Origin: Cyclobacteriaceae bacterium
GTDB lineage: Bacteria; Bacteroidota; Bacteroidia; Cytophagales; Cyclobacteriaceae
NCBI GenBank assembly: GCA_019638255.1
Contig: JAHBUD010000003.1
Coordinates: 124,001 to 188,000, forward strand
Direction: 5' to 3'
DNA: 64,000 bases
A program made the position numbers and the translations under genes. This document shows positions 25,834 through 34,360 of the stretch, one piece after another. Under the pieces are notes generated by a model. That model was given only the letters and a program-made list of their open reading frames with translations, was not told the DNA's origin and did not search any database. Every line of letters begins with the position of its first letter. Within the stretch, counting starts at the first letter, position 1.

Positions 25834-25841
25834 CTGCTGGT

Positions 25842-27650
25842 ATGCCTGATATTATTCAACTTTTACCTGATTCCATTGCTAACCAGATTGCTGCTGGTGA
25901 AGTAGTTCAACGGCCGGCTTCTGCCGTGAAGGAGTTGATGGAGAATGCTATCGATGCCGGGGCCACTATGATTAAACTTGTGGTTAAAGATGCAGGCAAG
26001 AGTTTAATTCAAGTGATTGATAATGGAACTGGCATGTCGGAAACCGATGCCCGCATGAGTCTTGAGCGACACGCCACTTCGAAGATCAGAAGGGCTGAGG
26101 ATCTTTTTGCTTTGCGCACCATGGGTTTTCGTGGTGAAGCATTGGCGTCCATTGCTGCCGTATCACAACTGGAAATGAAAACCCGGCAAACCGACAAAGA
26201 TTTAGGGACATTGCTGGTTGTTGAAGGTTCGGAAGTGAAACGGCAGGAAGCTGTTGCATGCGATAAGGGAACCAGTATCAGTGTAAAGAATCTTTTTTAC
26301 AACATTCCTGCGAGGCGAAATTTTTTGAAATCCAACCCTGTAGAGCTAAAACATATTATTGATGAGTTTCAACGGTTGGCGATGGCGTATCCTGATATTT
26401 CATTCATGTTTATACAGGGCGATGAACTGGTGTATGATTTACCTCAGTCTAAACTCAGCCACCGCATCGTCAATGTTTTTGGTAAAGCCTATCAGGAGCA
26501 ACTGGCGCCTTGTTCGGAGGAGACGGAGTATGTTGCCGTGAAGGGCTACCTTGGCCGGCCTGAGTTTGCCCGTAAATCGCGAGGCGAACAATTTCTCTTT
26601 GTAAATAATCGGTTTGTTCGCAGCAACTATCTGAATCATGCGGTAATGAACGCATTCGAGGGGTTGTTGCCTGAGCAGTCGTTTCCCTTTTACATACTGT
26701 TTATTAACATCGACCCCAAACACATCGATGTTAATGTGCACCCCACCAAAACCGAAATTAAGTTTGATGATGAGCGGGCAGTTTATGCCGTTGTCCGATC
26801 GGCCGTACGCCAGGCGTTGGGGGCGCATAATCTTTCTCCGGCACTTGATTTTTCGGAAGACGTAAACATCATTTCAAAACTGAGTAGTGCCAGTGCTGAG
26901 GTAGCACGTGAAGTTTATTTTGAAGAACGTTTTCAACGCGCAGCACAACGCAGTGATCGGGATAACTGGGAAAAACTTTTTAAAGGTGAGCATTCATTGG
27001 CTTTCACTGCTCAGCAGGATTTATCAGCTCGTGAACTGGAGTTTCTGCAATCGAAGCAGGAGGAGGTAGCCAGAAAAATAGTTGACGAGCAACTGATTCA
27101 ACTACACAACCAATACATTTTGCGTCCGGTAAAAACAGGGCTCATGGTAATTCATCAACAAGCTGCACATGAGCGTGTATTGTTTGAGGAGTATTTGAAT
27201 CATCTTCAGGTGAATACCGGTGAAAGTCAGCAGAGTTTGTTTCCACAAACGGTTACATTCAGTGCAGCTGATTTTGCGTTGATCATGGAGATGGATCGCG
27301 AGATTAAGGCACTGGGTTTTCGTTTTGAGGTTTTTGGAAAGAATACCGTAGTGATTAATGGAATACCTTCCGGCATTACCCCCGGTAGGGAGAAATCGTT
27401 GTTTGAAGGATTGATTGAACAGTTTAAACGCAATCAGTCTGAGTTAACCTTACCCTTAAGTGAAAATCTGGCTCGTGCCCTGGCGAAACGGGCATCTATC
27501 AAAACCGGAGAAAGTTTAACAACCGATGAAATGCAATCCCTGGTAATGCGTTTATTGGCTTGCAAAGCCGCGGGTTATTCTCCGGATGGAGACACAACGT
27601 ATTTTATTTTAGATTTGGCCAAAATTGGAATGTACTTTAAACGCAACTAA
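25842..27650 (+). CDS. mutL: DNA mismatch repair protein MutL
   Basis: GHKL ATPase of mismatch repair, 602 residues. Motifs I to III are clear: ELMENAIDAGAT, VIDNGTGMSE and GFRGEALASIAAVSQ, all within residues 25-110. VNVHPTKTEIKFDD marks the end of the transducer domain. The C-terminal dimerisation domain (about 420-602) carries the putative endonuclease motif, which normally reads DQ(H/Q)A..E; here it is HQQAAHERVLFEE with H438 in place of the metal-binding Asp. If real, this substitution would weaken or abolish the nicking activity expected of MutL in species lacking MutH. ATPase residues are intact. Confidence 0.96.
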   Translation: MPDIIQLLPDSIANQIAAGEVVQRPASAVKELMENAIDAGATMIKLVVKDAGKSLIQVIDNGTGMSETDARMSLERHATSKIRRAEDLFALRTMGFRGEALASIAAVSQLEMKTRQTDKDLGTLLVVEGSEVKRQEAVACDKGTSISVKNLFYNIPARRNFLKSNPVELKHIIDEFQRLAMAYPDISFMFIQGDELVYDLPQSKLSHRIVNVFGKAYQEQLAPCSEETEYVAVKGYLGRPEFARKSRGEQFLFVNNRFVRSNYLNHAVMNAFEGLLPEQSFPFYILFINIDPKHIDVNVHPTKTEIKFDDERAVYAVVRSAVRQALGAHNLSPALDFSEDVNIISKLSSASAEVAREVYFEERFQRAAQRSDRDNWEKLFKGEHSLAFTAQQDLSARELEFLQSKQEEVARKIVDEQLIQLHNQYILRPVKTGLMVIHQQAAHERVLFEEYLNHLQVNTGESQQSLFPQTVTFSAADFALIMEMDREIKALGFRFEVFGKNTVVINGIPSGITPGREKSLFEGLIEQFKRNQSELTLPLSENLARALAKRASIKTGESLTTDEMQSLVMRLLACKAAGYSPDGDTTYFILDLAKIGMYFKRN

Positions 27651-27671
27651 TCACTTTACCGAACTACTTGC

Positions 27672-28301
27672 ATGTTTAACCTTACCCCTGTTGTCAGAAA
27701 TTTGTTGATGATCAATGCGTTTGTTTTTATTGGTCAGATGGTTGCGCCCATTGTTGATATTGGCGCTTGCTTTGGTGTTTCTTTACCCTATCGACAGGAT
27801 GCTGTAACGTCATACCTGGCGCTATTCAATGTGCGTACCGCCTGTTTTCAGCCGTATCAGTTATTTACCTATATGTTTGCGCACGGTGGATTTATGCACA
27901 TATTTTTTAATATGCTCATGCTTTCCTTTACGGGCCCAATTCTCGAAACTTTCTGGGGGCCAAAGCGGTTTTTATTATTTTACATTATCACCGGTGTAGG
28001 TGCAGCGGTTTTTAGTGTATTGATCGATTTGTATTTCGGTGGCGGTGGCGGAATTATGTTGGGGGCTTCCGGGGCGATTTATGGTGTATTGATGGGTTTT
28101 GGCATGTTGTTCCCCAATATGGAAGTTCAGTTGCTGATACCTCCGATACCGATAAAAGCAAAATATCTTGTATTCTTTTTATTTGGATTGACGTTTATTA
28201 TGGACAGGAGTGGAAATGTTGCGCATTTTGCTCACTTAGGCGGTATAGTGGTGGCATTTATTTTGATCAAAATCTGGCGTAGCCGGGGTGGCTCGTATTA
28301 A
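27672..28301 (+). CDS. Rhomboid family intramembrane serine protease, first copy
   Basis: A 209-residue six-helix rhomboid. The catalytic dyad is S133 in GASGAIYG and H188 in FAHLGG, and the second-helix HxxxN motif appears as HIFFNMLML. It should cleave transmembrane substrates within the inner membrane. It follows mutL by 21 bp and is followed after 14 bp by a second rhomboid, forming a rightward operon. It lacks any soluble extension. The substrate is unknown. Confidence 0.93.
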   Translation: MFNLTPVVRNLLMINAFVFIGQMVAPIVDIGACFGVSLPYRQDAVTSYLALFNVRTACFQPYQLFTYMFAHGGFMHIFFNMLMLSFTGPILETFWGPKRFLLFYIITGVGAAVFSVLIDLYFGGGGGIMLGASGAIYGVLMGFGMLFPNMEVQLLIPPIPIKAKYLVFFLFGLTFIMDRSGNVAHFAHLGGIVVAFILIKIWRSRGGSY

Positions 28302-28315
28302 TTAGTTAGCAGTAA

Positions 28316-29206
28316 ATGTTTGACGAATTCAAAAGCGCATTTCAACGACACAACAATGCACACGTGCAATTGATCATTATCAATGTCACGATATTTCTTG
28401 TGTTTATGGTGTTGGATTTGTTTAGCTGGATAGGAGGGATTGAATTCGTATTTAATTTTATTTACAAGCAGTTCACCATCCCTTCCGGATTATCTGAATT
28501 TTTTACACGCCCATGGACCTTGCTAACCTACATGTTTGCGCACAGCATGTGGGATATCTTTCATATTCTTTTCAACATGCTGGTGTTGTATTGGTTTGGT
28601 CGGGTGTTTGTTGAATACATGGGCAGCGATAAGCTAGTAGCACTTTATGTGTTAGGCGGTCTGACCGGTGGTATTTTCTACCTCCTCATCTATAACATCA
28701 GCCCGGGCTTTTTTGGAAATGCCGACATGGTTGGTGCCTCTGGGGCCATCTATGCTATTGTAGTCGGCACGGCAGTGTTATTACCAAATTACACCTTCTA
28801 TCTCTTATTGTTAGGGCCAGTAAGAATTAAATACATCGCCCTGTTTTATGTGGTGCTTTCATTGCTCTACGTACGTCAGGGCATTAACCTGGGCGGTAAC
28901 GTTGCTCACCTTGGCGGAGCCTTAATGGGTGTAATTTATATTAAGCAACTTCAGGTAGGCGTTAATTGGGGAGGTTGGATTACGCTGACGTTAGATTGGT
29001 TCAAGGATTTAATTAAGGATAAGCCAAAAGTTAAAGTTACCTATCGTAGCGAAAAAGCTCAACGCTCAACTTCCCGCAAATCAACTGCGAAGGCATCCCA
29101 AGAGGAAATTGATGCCATTCTTGATAAGATTTCCGATCATGGTTATGAAAGCTTATCCAAGGAAGAAAAGGAAAAGCTTTTTAATGCCAGCAAAAAGGAG
29201 TCTTGA
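28316..29206 (+). CDS. Rhomboid family protease with DUF6576 tail
   Basis: A 296-residue rhomboid with the same membrane core as the preceding gene: S142 in GASGAIYA, H198 in NVAHLGG, and HILFNMLVL in helix 2. It differs by a 70-residue cytoplasmic C-terminal extension: a basic linker (RSEKAQRSTSRKSTAK) and a helical EEIDAILDKISDHGYESLSKEEKEKLF segment typical of the DUF6576 tail of Bacteroidota rhomboids. The tandem pair may act on related substrates or as a heteromer; this is inference from adjacency. The end converges with rlmN. Confidence 0.93.
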   Translation: MFDEFKSAFQRHNNAHVQLIIINVTIFLVFMVLDLFSWIGGIEFVFNFIYKQFTIPSGLSEFFTRPWTLLTYMFAHSMWDIFHILFNMLVLYWFGRVFVEYMGSDKLVALYVLGGLTGGIFYLLIYNISPGFFGNADMVGASGAIYAIVVGTAVLLPNYTFYLLLLGPVRIKYIALFYVVLSLLYVRQGINLGGNVAHLGGALMGVIYIKQLQVGVNWGGWITLTLDWFKDLIKDKPKVKVTYRSEKAQRSTSRKSTAKASQEEIDAILDKISDHGYESLSKEEKEKLFNASKKES

Positions 29207-29220
29207 CCTGCTCCAAGCAA

Positions 29221-30267
29221 TTACGACTTATTAGCCAACTGTCCACAAGCCGCATCAATATCCTTACCCCTGCTTTTGCGGATTCGGGCAACGATGCCAT
29301 TTTTTTCGAGGGTTGATTGATAGCGTTGAACGGCTTCGGGTGAAGCCTGTTGAAAGACTCCGTCATCAATCGGATTATATTCAATCAGGTTTACTTTGCA
29401 CGGAATGTGCTTACAGAATTTTACAAGCGCCTGAATATGCTCCTGGGTATCGTTGATGTCTTTCCACACTACATATTCGTAGGTAACTTTTCGCTTGGTT
29501 TTTTTATACCAGTATTTTAAGGCATCGGCCAGATCTTCTAATGGATTGGTTTCATTAATAGGCATGATGGCTGACCGTGTTTCATTAATCGCATCATGCA
29601 ACGATACGGCCAGGTTGAACTTCACATCATCATCAGCCATCTTTTTAATCATTTTGGCAATGCCTACTGTTGAAAGTGTTATGCGCCTTGAGGCCATGTT
29701 TAAGCCTTCCGGAGATGTTAATTTAGTGATGGCTTCGATTACGTTGATATAATTGAGCAAGGGTTCGCCCATGCCCATAAACACAATGTTGGTGAGGGGC
29801 CGGTTAAAAAATAGCTCGGCCTGTTGTTTGATGGCAACCACCTGATCGTAAATCTCATCAGGCGAAAGGTTACGCATGCGCTTCAAGCGGGCTGTGGCGC
29901 AGAATTTACAATCTAAACTACAACCCACTTGTGACGACACGCATGCTGTTATCCTATCCTTTGTTGGGATCAGTACGGATTCTACTACGAGTCCATCGTA
30001 AAGCGTGACAGCATTTTTAATCGTGCCATCCTCACTTCGTTGCATGTTATCTACCCGGATGTGATTAATGGTAAAATGTTCTTTCAGCATTTCGCGGGTA
30101 GATATCGACAGGTTAGTCATTTGATCGAAGTCTTTCGCAGCTTTCTTCCAAAGCCAGTCATAAACCTGTTGTGCGCGGAATGATTTCTCACCTCGTTCAA
30201 CGAAGAAAGTTTTAACTTCTTCCAACGATAGTTTTCTGATGTCTCTCTTTTCGATTACTCCTACCAT
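29221..30267 (-). CDS. rlmN: 23S rRNA (adenine(2503)-C(2))-methyltransferase / tRNA methyltransferase
   Basis: Radical SAM methylase RlmN, 348 residues, that methylates A2503 of 23S rRNA (and, in some bacteria, A37 of tRNAs). The [4Fe-4S] triad is C116, C120 and C123 (CSLDCKFC). The second catalytic Cys is C341 in AACGQL, which forms the protein-RNA adduct. GMGEPLLNY and SLHDAINETR are further family marks. It is the second gene after a small exported protein (3 bp gap), so the two are probably co-transcribed. All key residues are present. Confidence 0.96.
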   Translation of the reverse strand: MVGVIEKRDIRKLSLEEVKTFFVERGEKSFRAQQVYDWLWKKAAKDFDQMTNLSISTREMLKEHFTINHIRVDNMQRSEDGTIKNAVTLYDGLVVESVLIPTKDRITACVSSQVGCSLDCKFCATARLKRMRNLSPDEIYDQVVAIKQQAELFFNRPLTNIVFMGMGEPLLNYINVIEAITKLTSPEGLNMASRRITLSTVGIAKMIKKMADDDVKFNLAVSLHDAINETRSAIMPINETNPLEDLADALKYWYKKTKRKVTYEYVVWKDINDTQEHIQALVKFCKHIPCKVNLIEYNPIDDGVFQQASPEAVQRYQSTLEKNGIVARIRKSRGKDIDAACGQLANKS

Positions 30268-30270
30268 GAC

Positions 30271-30693
30271 TTATTGGGTGCGAACCAGTTCATAGCGTTC
30301 GCAAGAACGGTCTTTATTGAAAAACACCAGGGTAGTTGTTGTAAGTTCTTCTACAATAAAAGTGTCGGTGATCAACCGGGATTTTTTATCGAGCAGGTAA
30401 ATTGTTCCTTCGCTGTAGCGATAGAGAAACTTTTCTTTACTGGCTGGTTTCCGCTTTCCTTTTGTGCGCCAGTTTTCCTCACCGCTGCCATCGGCATTAA
30501 AGATTATGGTGCGCGGGGTGCCTCCTGAAAGTGATGACATGACCTCAGACAACTCTGCCTCTGTTTCAGAAGGCTCGCCAAAATCTGTACTCATGCATTT
30601 ACTTTCCTTCATAATTTGCCATGTACCCGCCAGGGTTTGTGCACCAGCAGCCCATGCTACATTCAAAAGAATCAATGTAATCCAGCTTTTCAT
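30271..30693 (-). CDS. Exported lipocalin-like hypothetical protein
   Basis: A 140-residue exported protein. The signal peptide MKSWITLILLNVAWAAGAQ is cleaved near residue 19. The mature part begins LAGTWQIMKES, a motif seen at the start of many Bacteroidota lipocalin-like beta-barrel proteins. Predicted strands alternate (TIIFNADGSGEENW, KFLYRYSEGTIYLLD, TLVFFNKDRSCERYELV). Two cysteines could form a disulfide. It is upstream of rlmN by 3 bp, an odd partner for an rRNA methylase, so the operon link may be only transcriptional. Function unknown. Confidence 0.7.
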   Translation of the reverse strand: MKSWITLILLNVAWAAGAQTLAGTWQIMKESKCMSTDFGEPSETEAELSEVMSSLSGGTPRTIIFNADGSGEENWRTKGKRKPASKEKFLYRYSEGTIYLLDKKSRLITDTFIVEELTTTTLVFFNKDRSCERYELVRTQ

Positions 30694-30787
30694 AGTACCT
30701 CCCTTTTACTGTAAAATTAGCTAAAAACATGCCGGTATGCCTTTGAAAACTCTTAATTATACTTGAATTTTCCGCTCTTTAGGTTTT

Positions 30788-31870
30788 ATGAAAAGCAATG
30801 CAATTGTTATTACCGGTGGCTATTTAGACACCAGTAACGCCAAAACCGCCCACGGTTTAATACGGGGCACCGAACGTTTCAATATTTTGGCTGTAATCGA
30901 TCAAAAGTCAAGCGGCCGCGATGCCGGAGAAGTATTGGATGGCATAAACCGAAACATTCCGGTTTATGCCAGTATCCCTGACTTTCTAAAGATTTCAAAA
31001 GAGAAAGCTCAATACTGTGTAATCGGGGTGGCAACAAAAGGCGGTGTAATTCCGGAGGCGCTTCACGACCTGATTGTGGAGGCACTAAATAATGATTTAA
31101 GTATTGTAAACGGTTTGCACGATTATGTTTCCGACCATGAAGATTTGAAAGCCTTGGCAAACCAAAAAGGCCTTGAAATTATTGATGTGCGCAAGCCGAA
31201 GAAATTCAAGGACCTGCATTTTTGGAATGGGAAAATCAAGGAAGTAAAGTCAATAAAAGTGGCCGTGTTGGGAACGGATTGTGCGTTGGGAAAGCGAACC
31301 ACTTCGCGAATTTTAACCGAAGCCATGAATGCGGCCGGTTATAAAGCCGAGATGATTTATACAGGTCAAACCGGTTGGATGCAGGGTTCCAAATACGGTT
31401 TCATCTTTGATTCAACTCTTAACGATTTTATTTCAGGTGAAATGGAGCATGCTGTGTGGCAATGCTATCAGGATGTAAAACCTGACATTATGTTTATTGA
31501 GGGACAATCAGCATTGCGGAATCCAAGCGGACCTGCCGGTGCCGAGTGGATTGTATCTGCAGATGCAGATATTGTTGTACTTCAACATAACCCGGCACGT
31601 AAACAGTACAAGGATATGGAATATTACCCTGCATATATTCCATCTGTTCAAGATGAAATTGATTTGATTAAGATATATGGTGCTACTACCGTGGGCATTA
31701 CGGTTAACACCATGAAAATGAAAACGGATGAGGCGAGAAATTGGGCGCATCAAACCGAATCCGAATTGAATATTCCCGTTGTTCTTCCATTGGAAGATGG
31801 TGTTGACCGGCTGGTTGATGTGTTTTCGGATTTGATCAGAAAGAATAAAGCTAAGTCGAATGAAAATTAA
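30788..31870 (+). CDS. DUF1611 protein, probable D-glutamate N-acetyltransferase-like (DgcN family)
   Basis: A 360-residue DUF1611 protein with an N-terminal Rossmann-like domain (NAIVITGGYLDTSNAKTAHGLIRG) and a C-terminal P-loop domain whose nucleotide-binding motif GTDCALGKRTT lies near residues 162-172. FIEGQSALRNP is another family block. Proteins of this family paired with an enolase-superfamily racemase have been described as DgcN, part of a D-glutamate utilisation route via N-acetyl-D-Glu. The pairing is exact here: the stop overlaps the next gene, an epimerase-family enzyme, by 11 bp. The acetyltransferase assignment rests on family membership and context, not on visible catalytic residues. 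Confidence 0.8.
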   Translation: MKSNAIVITGGYLDTSNAKTAHGLIRGTERFNILAVIDQKSSGRDAGEVLDGINRNIPVYASIPDFLKISKEKAQYCVIGVATKGGVIPEALHDLIVEALNNDLSIVNGLHDYVSDHEDLKALANQKGLEIIDVRKPKKFKDLHFWNGKIKEVKSIKVAVLGTDCALGKRTTSRILTEAMNAAGYKAEMIYTGQTGWMQGSKYGFIFDSTLNDFISGEMEHAVWQCYQDVKPDIMFIEGQSALRNPSGPAGAEWIVSADADIVVLQHNPARKQYKDMEYYPAYIPSVQDEIDLIKIYGATTVGITVNTMKMKTDEARNWAHQTESELNIPVVLPLEDGVDRLVDVFSDLIRKNKAKSNEN

Positions 31871-32927
31871 AAACATTAAAGTCTGGAGTGCCGATCTTGG
31901 CAATACCAAGCCCTACACCATTGCTTTTAAAACAGTAGATGAGGTGCGTAATGCCTTTGTGAAGATTACGCTGGAGAATGGAGTAACCGGGTTGGGTTCC
32001 GGAAATCCCAGCGAGTATGTAGTGGGTGAGAATCTTACGCAAACCTTAAACGCATTACAGGAAAAGAATCTGGAGTTCTTGGTGGGCCGTGATATTCGCG
32101 AGATGAAACAACTCACGTATGAGACCTGGCAGAAATTTCCAAAGAACCCAGCAGCCCGTGCGGCTATTGATATTGCTTTGCATGATGCATTTACAAAATT
32201 CCTTGGTATACCATTGGTAAAATACCTGGGGCAGAAAATTCAAAGCATGCCCACTTCGAATACCATTGGTATCAAAAACGTAACAGAAACCTTGAAAGAA
32301 ACCGATGAATACCTCAAGCAGGGATTTAAAGCCATCAAGGTAAAACTGGGTAAGGATTTAACCGAAGATATCGAACGCATGATAAAAATGCGTGAGCAAT
32401 TCGGTTATGATTATGCTATTCGAATTGATGCCAACCAGGGGTACAACGCCCAGCAGACTATTGCGTTTTATCAGCAAACAAAAAATTTAAAGATTGAATT
32501 AATCGAACAACCCCTTCCGGCCAAGGCTATTTCGGAAATGAAAAACCTGCCCGATGATGTTCGTAACGTTATTGCTGCGGATGAATCGTTGATTACGCCA
32601 AAGGATGCACTGGAATTGGTTAAACCTCCGCGCGCTTGCGGAATATTTAACATCAAGCTCATGAAATGTGGGGGAATAACGCAAGGCCTGAAAATAGCCG
32701 ACATCGCATTTCAGGAGGGCATTGATTTATTCTGGGGCTGTAATGATGAGAGCATCATCAGTATTACGGCTGCGCTACATGCAGCCTTTGCTTGCTCCAA
32801 TACAAAATATATTGATCTGGATGGAAGTCTCGACTTAGGTAACGATATAGTCAACGGTGGCTTTATTCTGAAAGATGGTATAATGTATTGCTCTGATAAG
32901 CCCGGATTAGGGGTGGAGCAAATCTGA
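31860..32927 (+). CDS. Dipeptide epimerase / DgcA-like enolase-superfamily racemase
   Basis: A 355-residue enolase-superfamily enzyme of the muconate-lactonizing subgroup. The barrel carries the acid-base lysines K160 and K162 (IKVKLG) and K266 (NIKLMKCGG), and the metal ligands D190 (RIDANQGY), E216 (LIEQPL) and D241 (AADESL). Subfamily features fit L-Ala-D/L-Glu epimerase (murein peptide recycling) or the N-acetyl-D-Glu racemase DgcA. The 11-bp overlap with the DUF1611 gene favours the latter pathway or a related D-amino-acid route. It converges with the porin gene, with only 2 bp between stops. Confidence 0.88.
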   Translation: MKIKNIKVWSADLGNTKPYTIAFKTVDEVRNAFVKITLENGVTGLGSGNPSEYVVGENLTQTLNALQEKNLEFLVGRDIREMKQLTYETWQKFPKNPAARAAIDIALHDAFTKFLGIPLVKYLGQKIQSMPTSNTIGIKNVTETLKETDEYLKQGFKAIKVKLGKDLTEDIERMIKMREQFGYDYAIRIDANQGYNAQQTIAFYQQTKNLKIELIEQPLPAKAISEMKNLPDDVRNVIAADESLITPKDALELVKPPRACGIFNIKLMKCGGITQGLKIADIAFQEGIDLFWGCNDESIISITAALHAAFACSNTKYIDLDGSLDLGNDIVNGGFILKDGIMYCSDKPGLGVEQI

Positions 32928-32929
32928 AA

Positions 32930-34144
32930 TCAGATCCCCGCTTCAATCTGGAAACGCACCAGCCATCGGTTCAAATCCGGATTAGGCCCACTTAGCCAGG
33001 AGTTCATCTCATAGGTCAGGTCGGCCTGAAGTTTCAAACGATGTCCTCGGACATATTTAGAACTCCCGAGTGTAAACTGCCTCACTTGCGGAGTCAATTG
33101 CTGTATTTCTTCATTGGGCCTAACACGCGAAATGCGTCCTACTATTTCATAGTTTCGTTTGAATAAATAGCTTCCCTGGTAATTTTCACCACGACCAGCA
33201 TAAACAAATCGCTTATCGCCATCAATATTTTCAGTTACGGGGCTATCGTCTTTGGTGTTGCGCATCAAAAATTCCGATTGAAAGGCCCAGCCCTTATGCT
33301 TGAAGAGAAAGTCAAACATCAATGTCTCGATGGTTCTGGGTTCAAATAGAAACCTTCCGATTTGTCCGCCTGTGCGTAGTGTGTTGAAGTTATTGGAAAA
33401 AGTAGTTCCAACTGAAACTTTCGGTTTGGGTTCCCGCACGAGATCTCCCTCAAAATAGTCTCCACCATTTGTAAAATGGCCAAAGGGCATTAATTCCATT
33501 CGTCCCGTATAGGCTAGTCCGCGGTCTGATGAAGTGATGTTTCTTCCTTCACCTGTTGAGATCGATCCCCGAAGCACATAGTATAATCCACTCAGGTAAT
33601 TATTGTAGTACATCTGCAAACCAAAATCCCGGTCGATATTAAATGTTGAGTTTACAATAGACCGATCAGCCAATTGCAAGTCGCCTGAAGACACTACGCG
33701 TTGCCGGTTACCGGGAAGTTTGGTCTGTCCCAGGCCGATGGAGAAGTGATCATTAACGCTGTAAATGACCATCGCATCACGGACTATGTTAGGGAAACTG
33801 GTATCATCATAGTCCATGTCAGCACGGGTGAATGCAAGTTGAATGAGGTAGTAGAGCCGTGGAGTGTAAATGAAGCCATCAAAGCGTAATCGAAGCCGCC
33901 TCACACGGGCTTCCACTTCATCTATCGTGAGGTCGCTATCATCTGTTGAACTGAAAGCAACCCGGTTTTGCATCCGGAAGCGGATGTTGAGCATAAACAG
34001 GCTGTCGGGAGAAATAATACCAAGACCTTTTCCGTAGCTAAAGTAGGGGGATGGGGAAATCTCAGCCTGCCCAAAGGCATTTCCAATCAATAGCAACATT
34101 AGAATAAAAATCGCAAGTATTGATCGGCAGGCCTTAGGTATCAT
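32930..34144 (-). CDS. OprP/OprO-type outer-membrane porin
   Basis: A 404-residue outer-membrane beta-barrel of the phosphate-selective porin family. A signal peptide covers residues 1-26 (LLLIGNAFGQ). The family features are RVRRLRLRFDGFIYTPRLYYLIQLAFTR near 65-95 (cited in part), GLGQTKLPGNRQRVVSSGDLQLADRS near 130, and a C-terminal aromatic-rich strand (WLVRFQIEAGI). The open frame reaches a TTG at 34165, but ATG 34144 is the better start. Phosphate or polyphosphate specificity cannot be assumed in Bacteroidota; many members transport other anions. It has its own upstream region containing the clpB terminator. Confidence 0.86.
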   Translation of the reverse strand: MIPKACRSILAIFILMLLLIGNAFGQAEISPSPYFSYGKGLGIISPDSLFMLNIRFRMQNRVAFSSTDDSDLTIDEVEARVRRLRLRFDGFIYTPRLYYLIQLAFTRADMDYDDTSFPNIVRDAMVIYSVNDHFSIGLGQTKLPGNRQRVVSSGDLQLADRSIVNSTFNIDRDFGLQMYYNNYLSGLYYVLRGSISTGEGRNITSSDRGLAYTGRMELMPFGHFTNGGDYFEGDLVREPKPKVSVGTTFSNNFNTLRTGGQIGRFLFEPRTIETLMFDFLFKHKGWAFQSEFLMRNTKDDSPVTENIDGDKRFVYAGRGENYQGSYLFKRNYEIVGRISRVRPNEEIQQLTPQVRQFTLGSSKYVRGHRLKLQADLTYEMNSWLSGPNPDLNRWLVRFQIEAGI

Positions 34145-34223
34145 CAGTTTCAGGATTGGCAGCAAAGATTAAAAAAAGTTCTTTATTTCTTCACGCTAAG
34201 CTCAGGTTGAGGGAAAAAGAAAA

Positions 34224-34259
34224 CCCCGCCACCCCGACATGTGTCGGGGCAAGGCGGGG
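34224..34259 (-). terminator. Nested-hairpin terminator of clpB
   Basis: Two concentric GC stems are present: outer CCCCGCC (34224-34230) with GGCGGGG (34253-34259), and inner CCCCGACA (34232-34239) with TGTCGGGG (34242-34249). On the minus strand the hairpin is followed by TTTTCTTTTT, as expected for a rho-independent terminator of the leftward clpB transcript. Confidence 0.82.
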
Positions 34260-34360
34260 CATTCAACCAAACCCCTCTAACCAAACCCTCAATCCTTGCT
34301 TTCGCAGAATTTCTCCGGAGGGGAATTGCCGGATGGACCGGCACGGAGTATTTCCAATCC

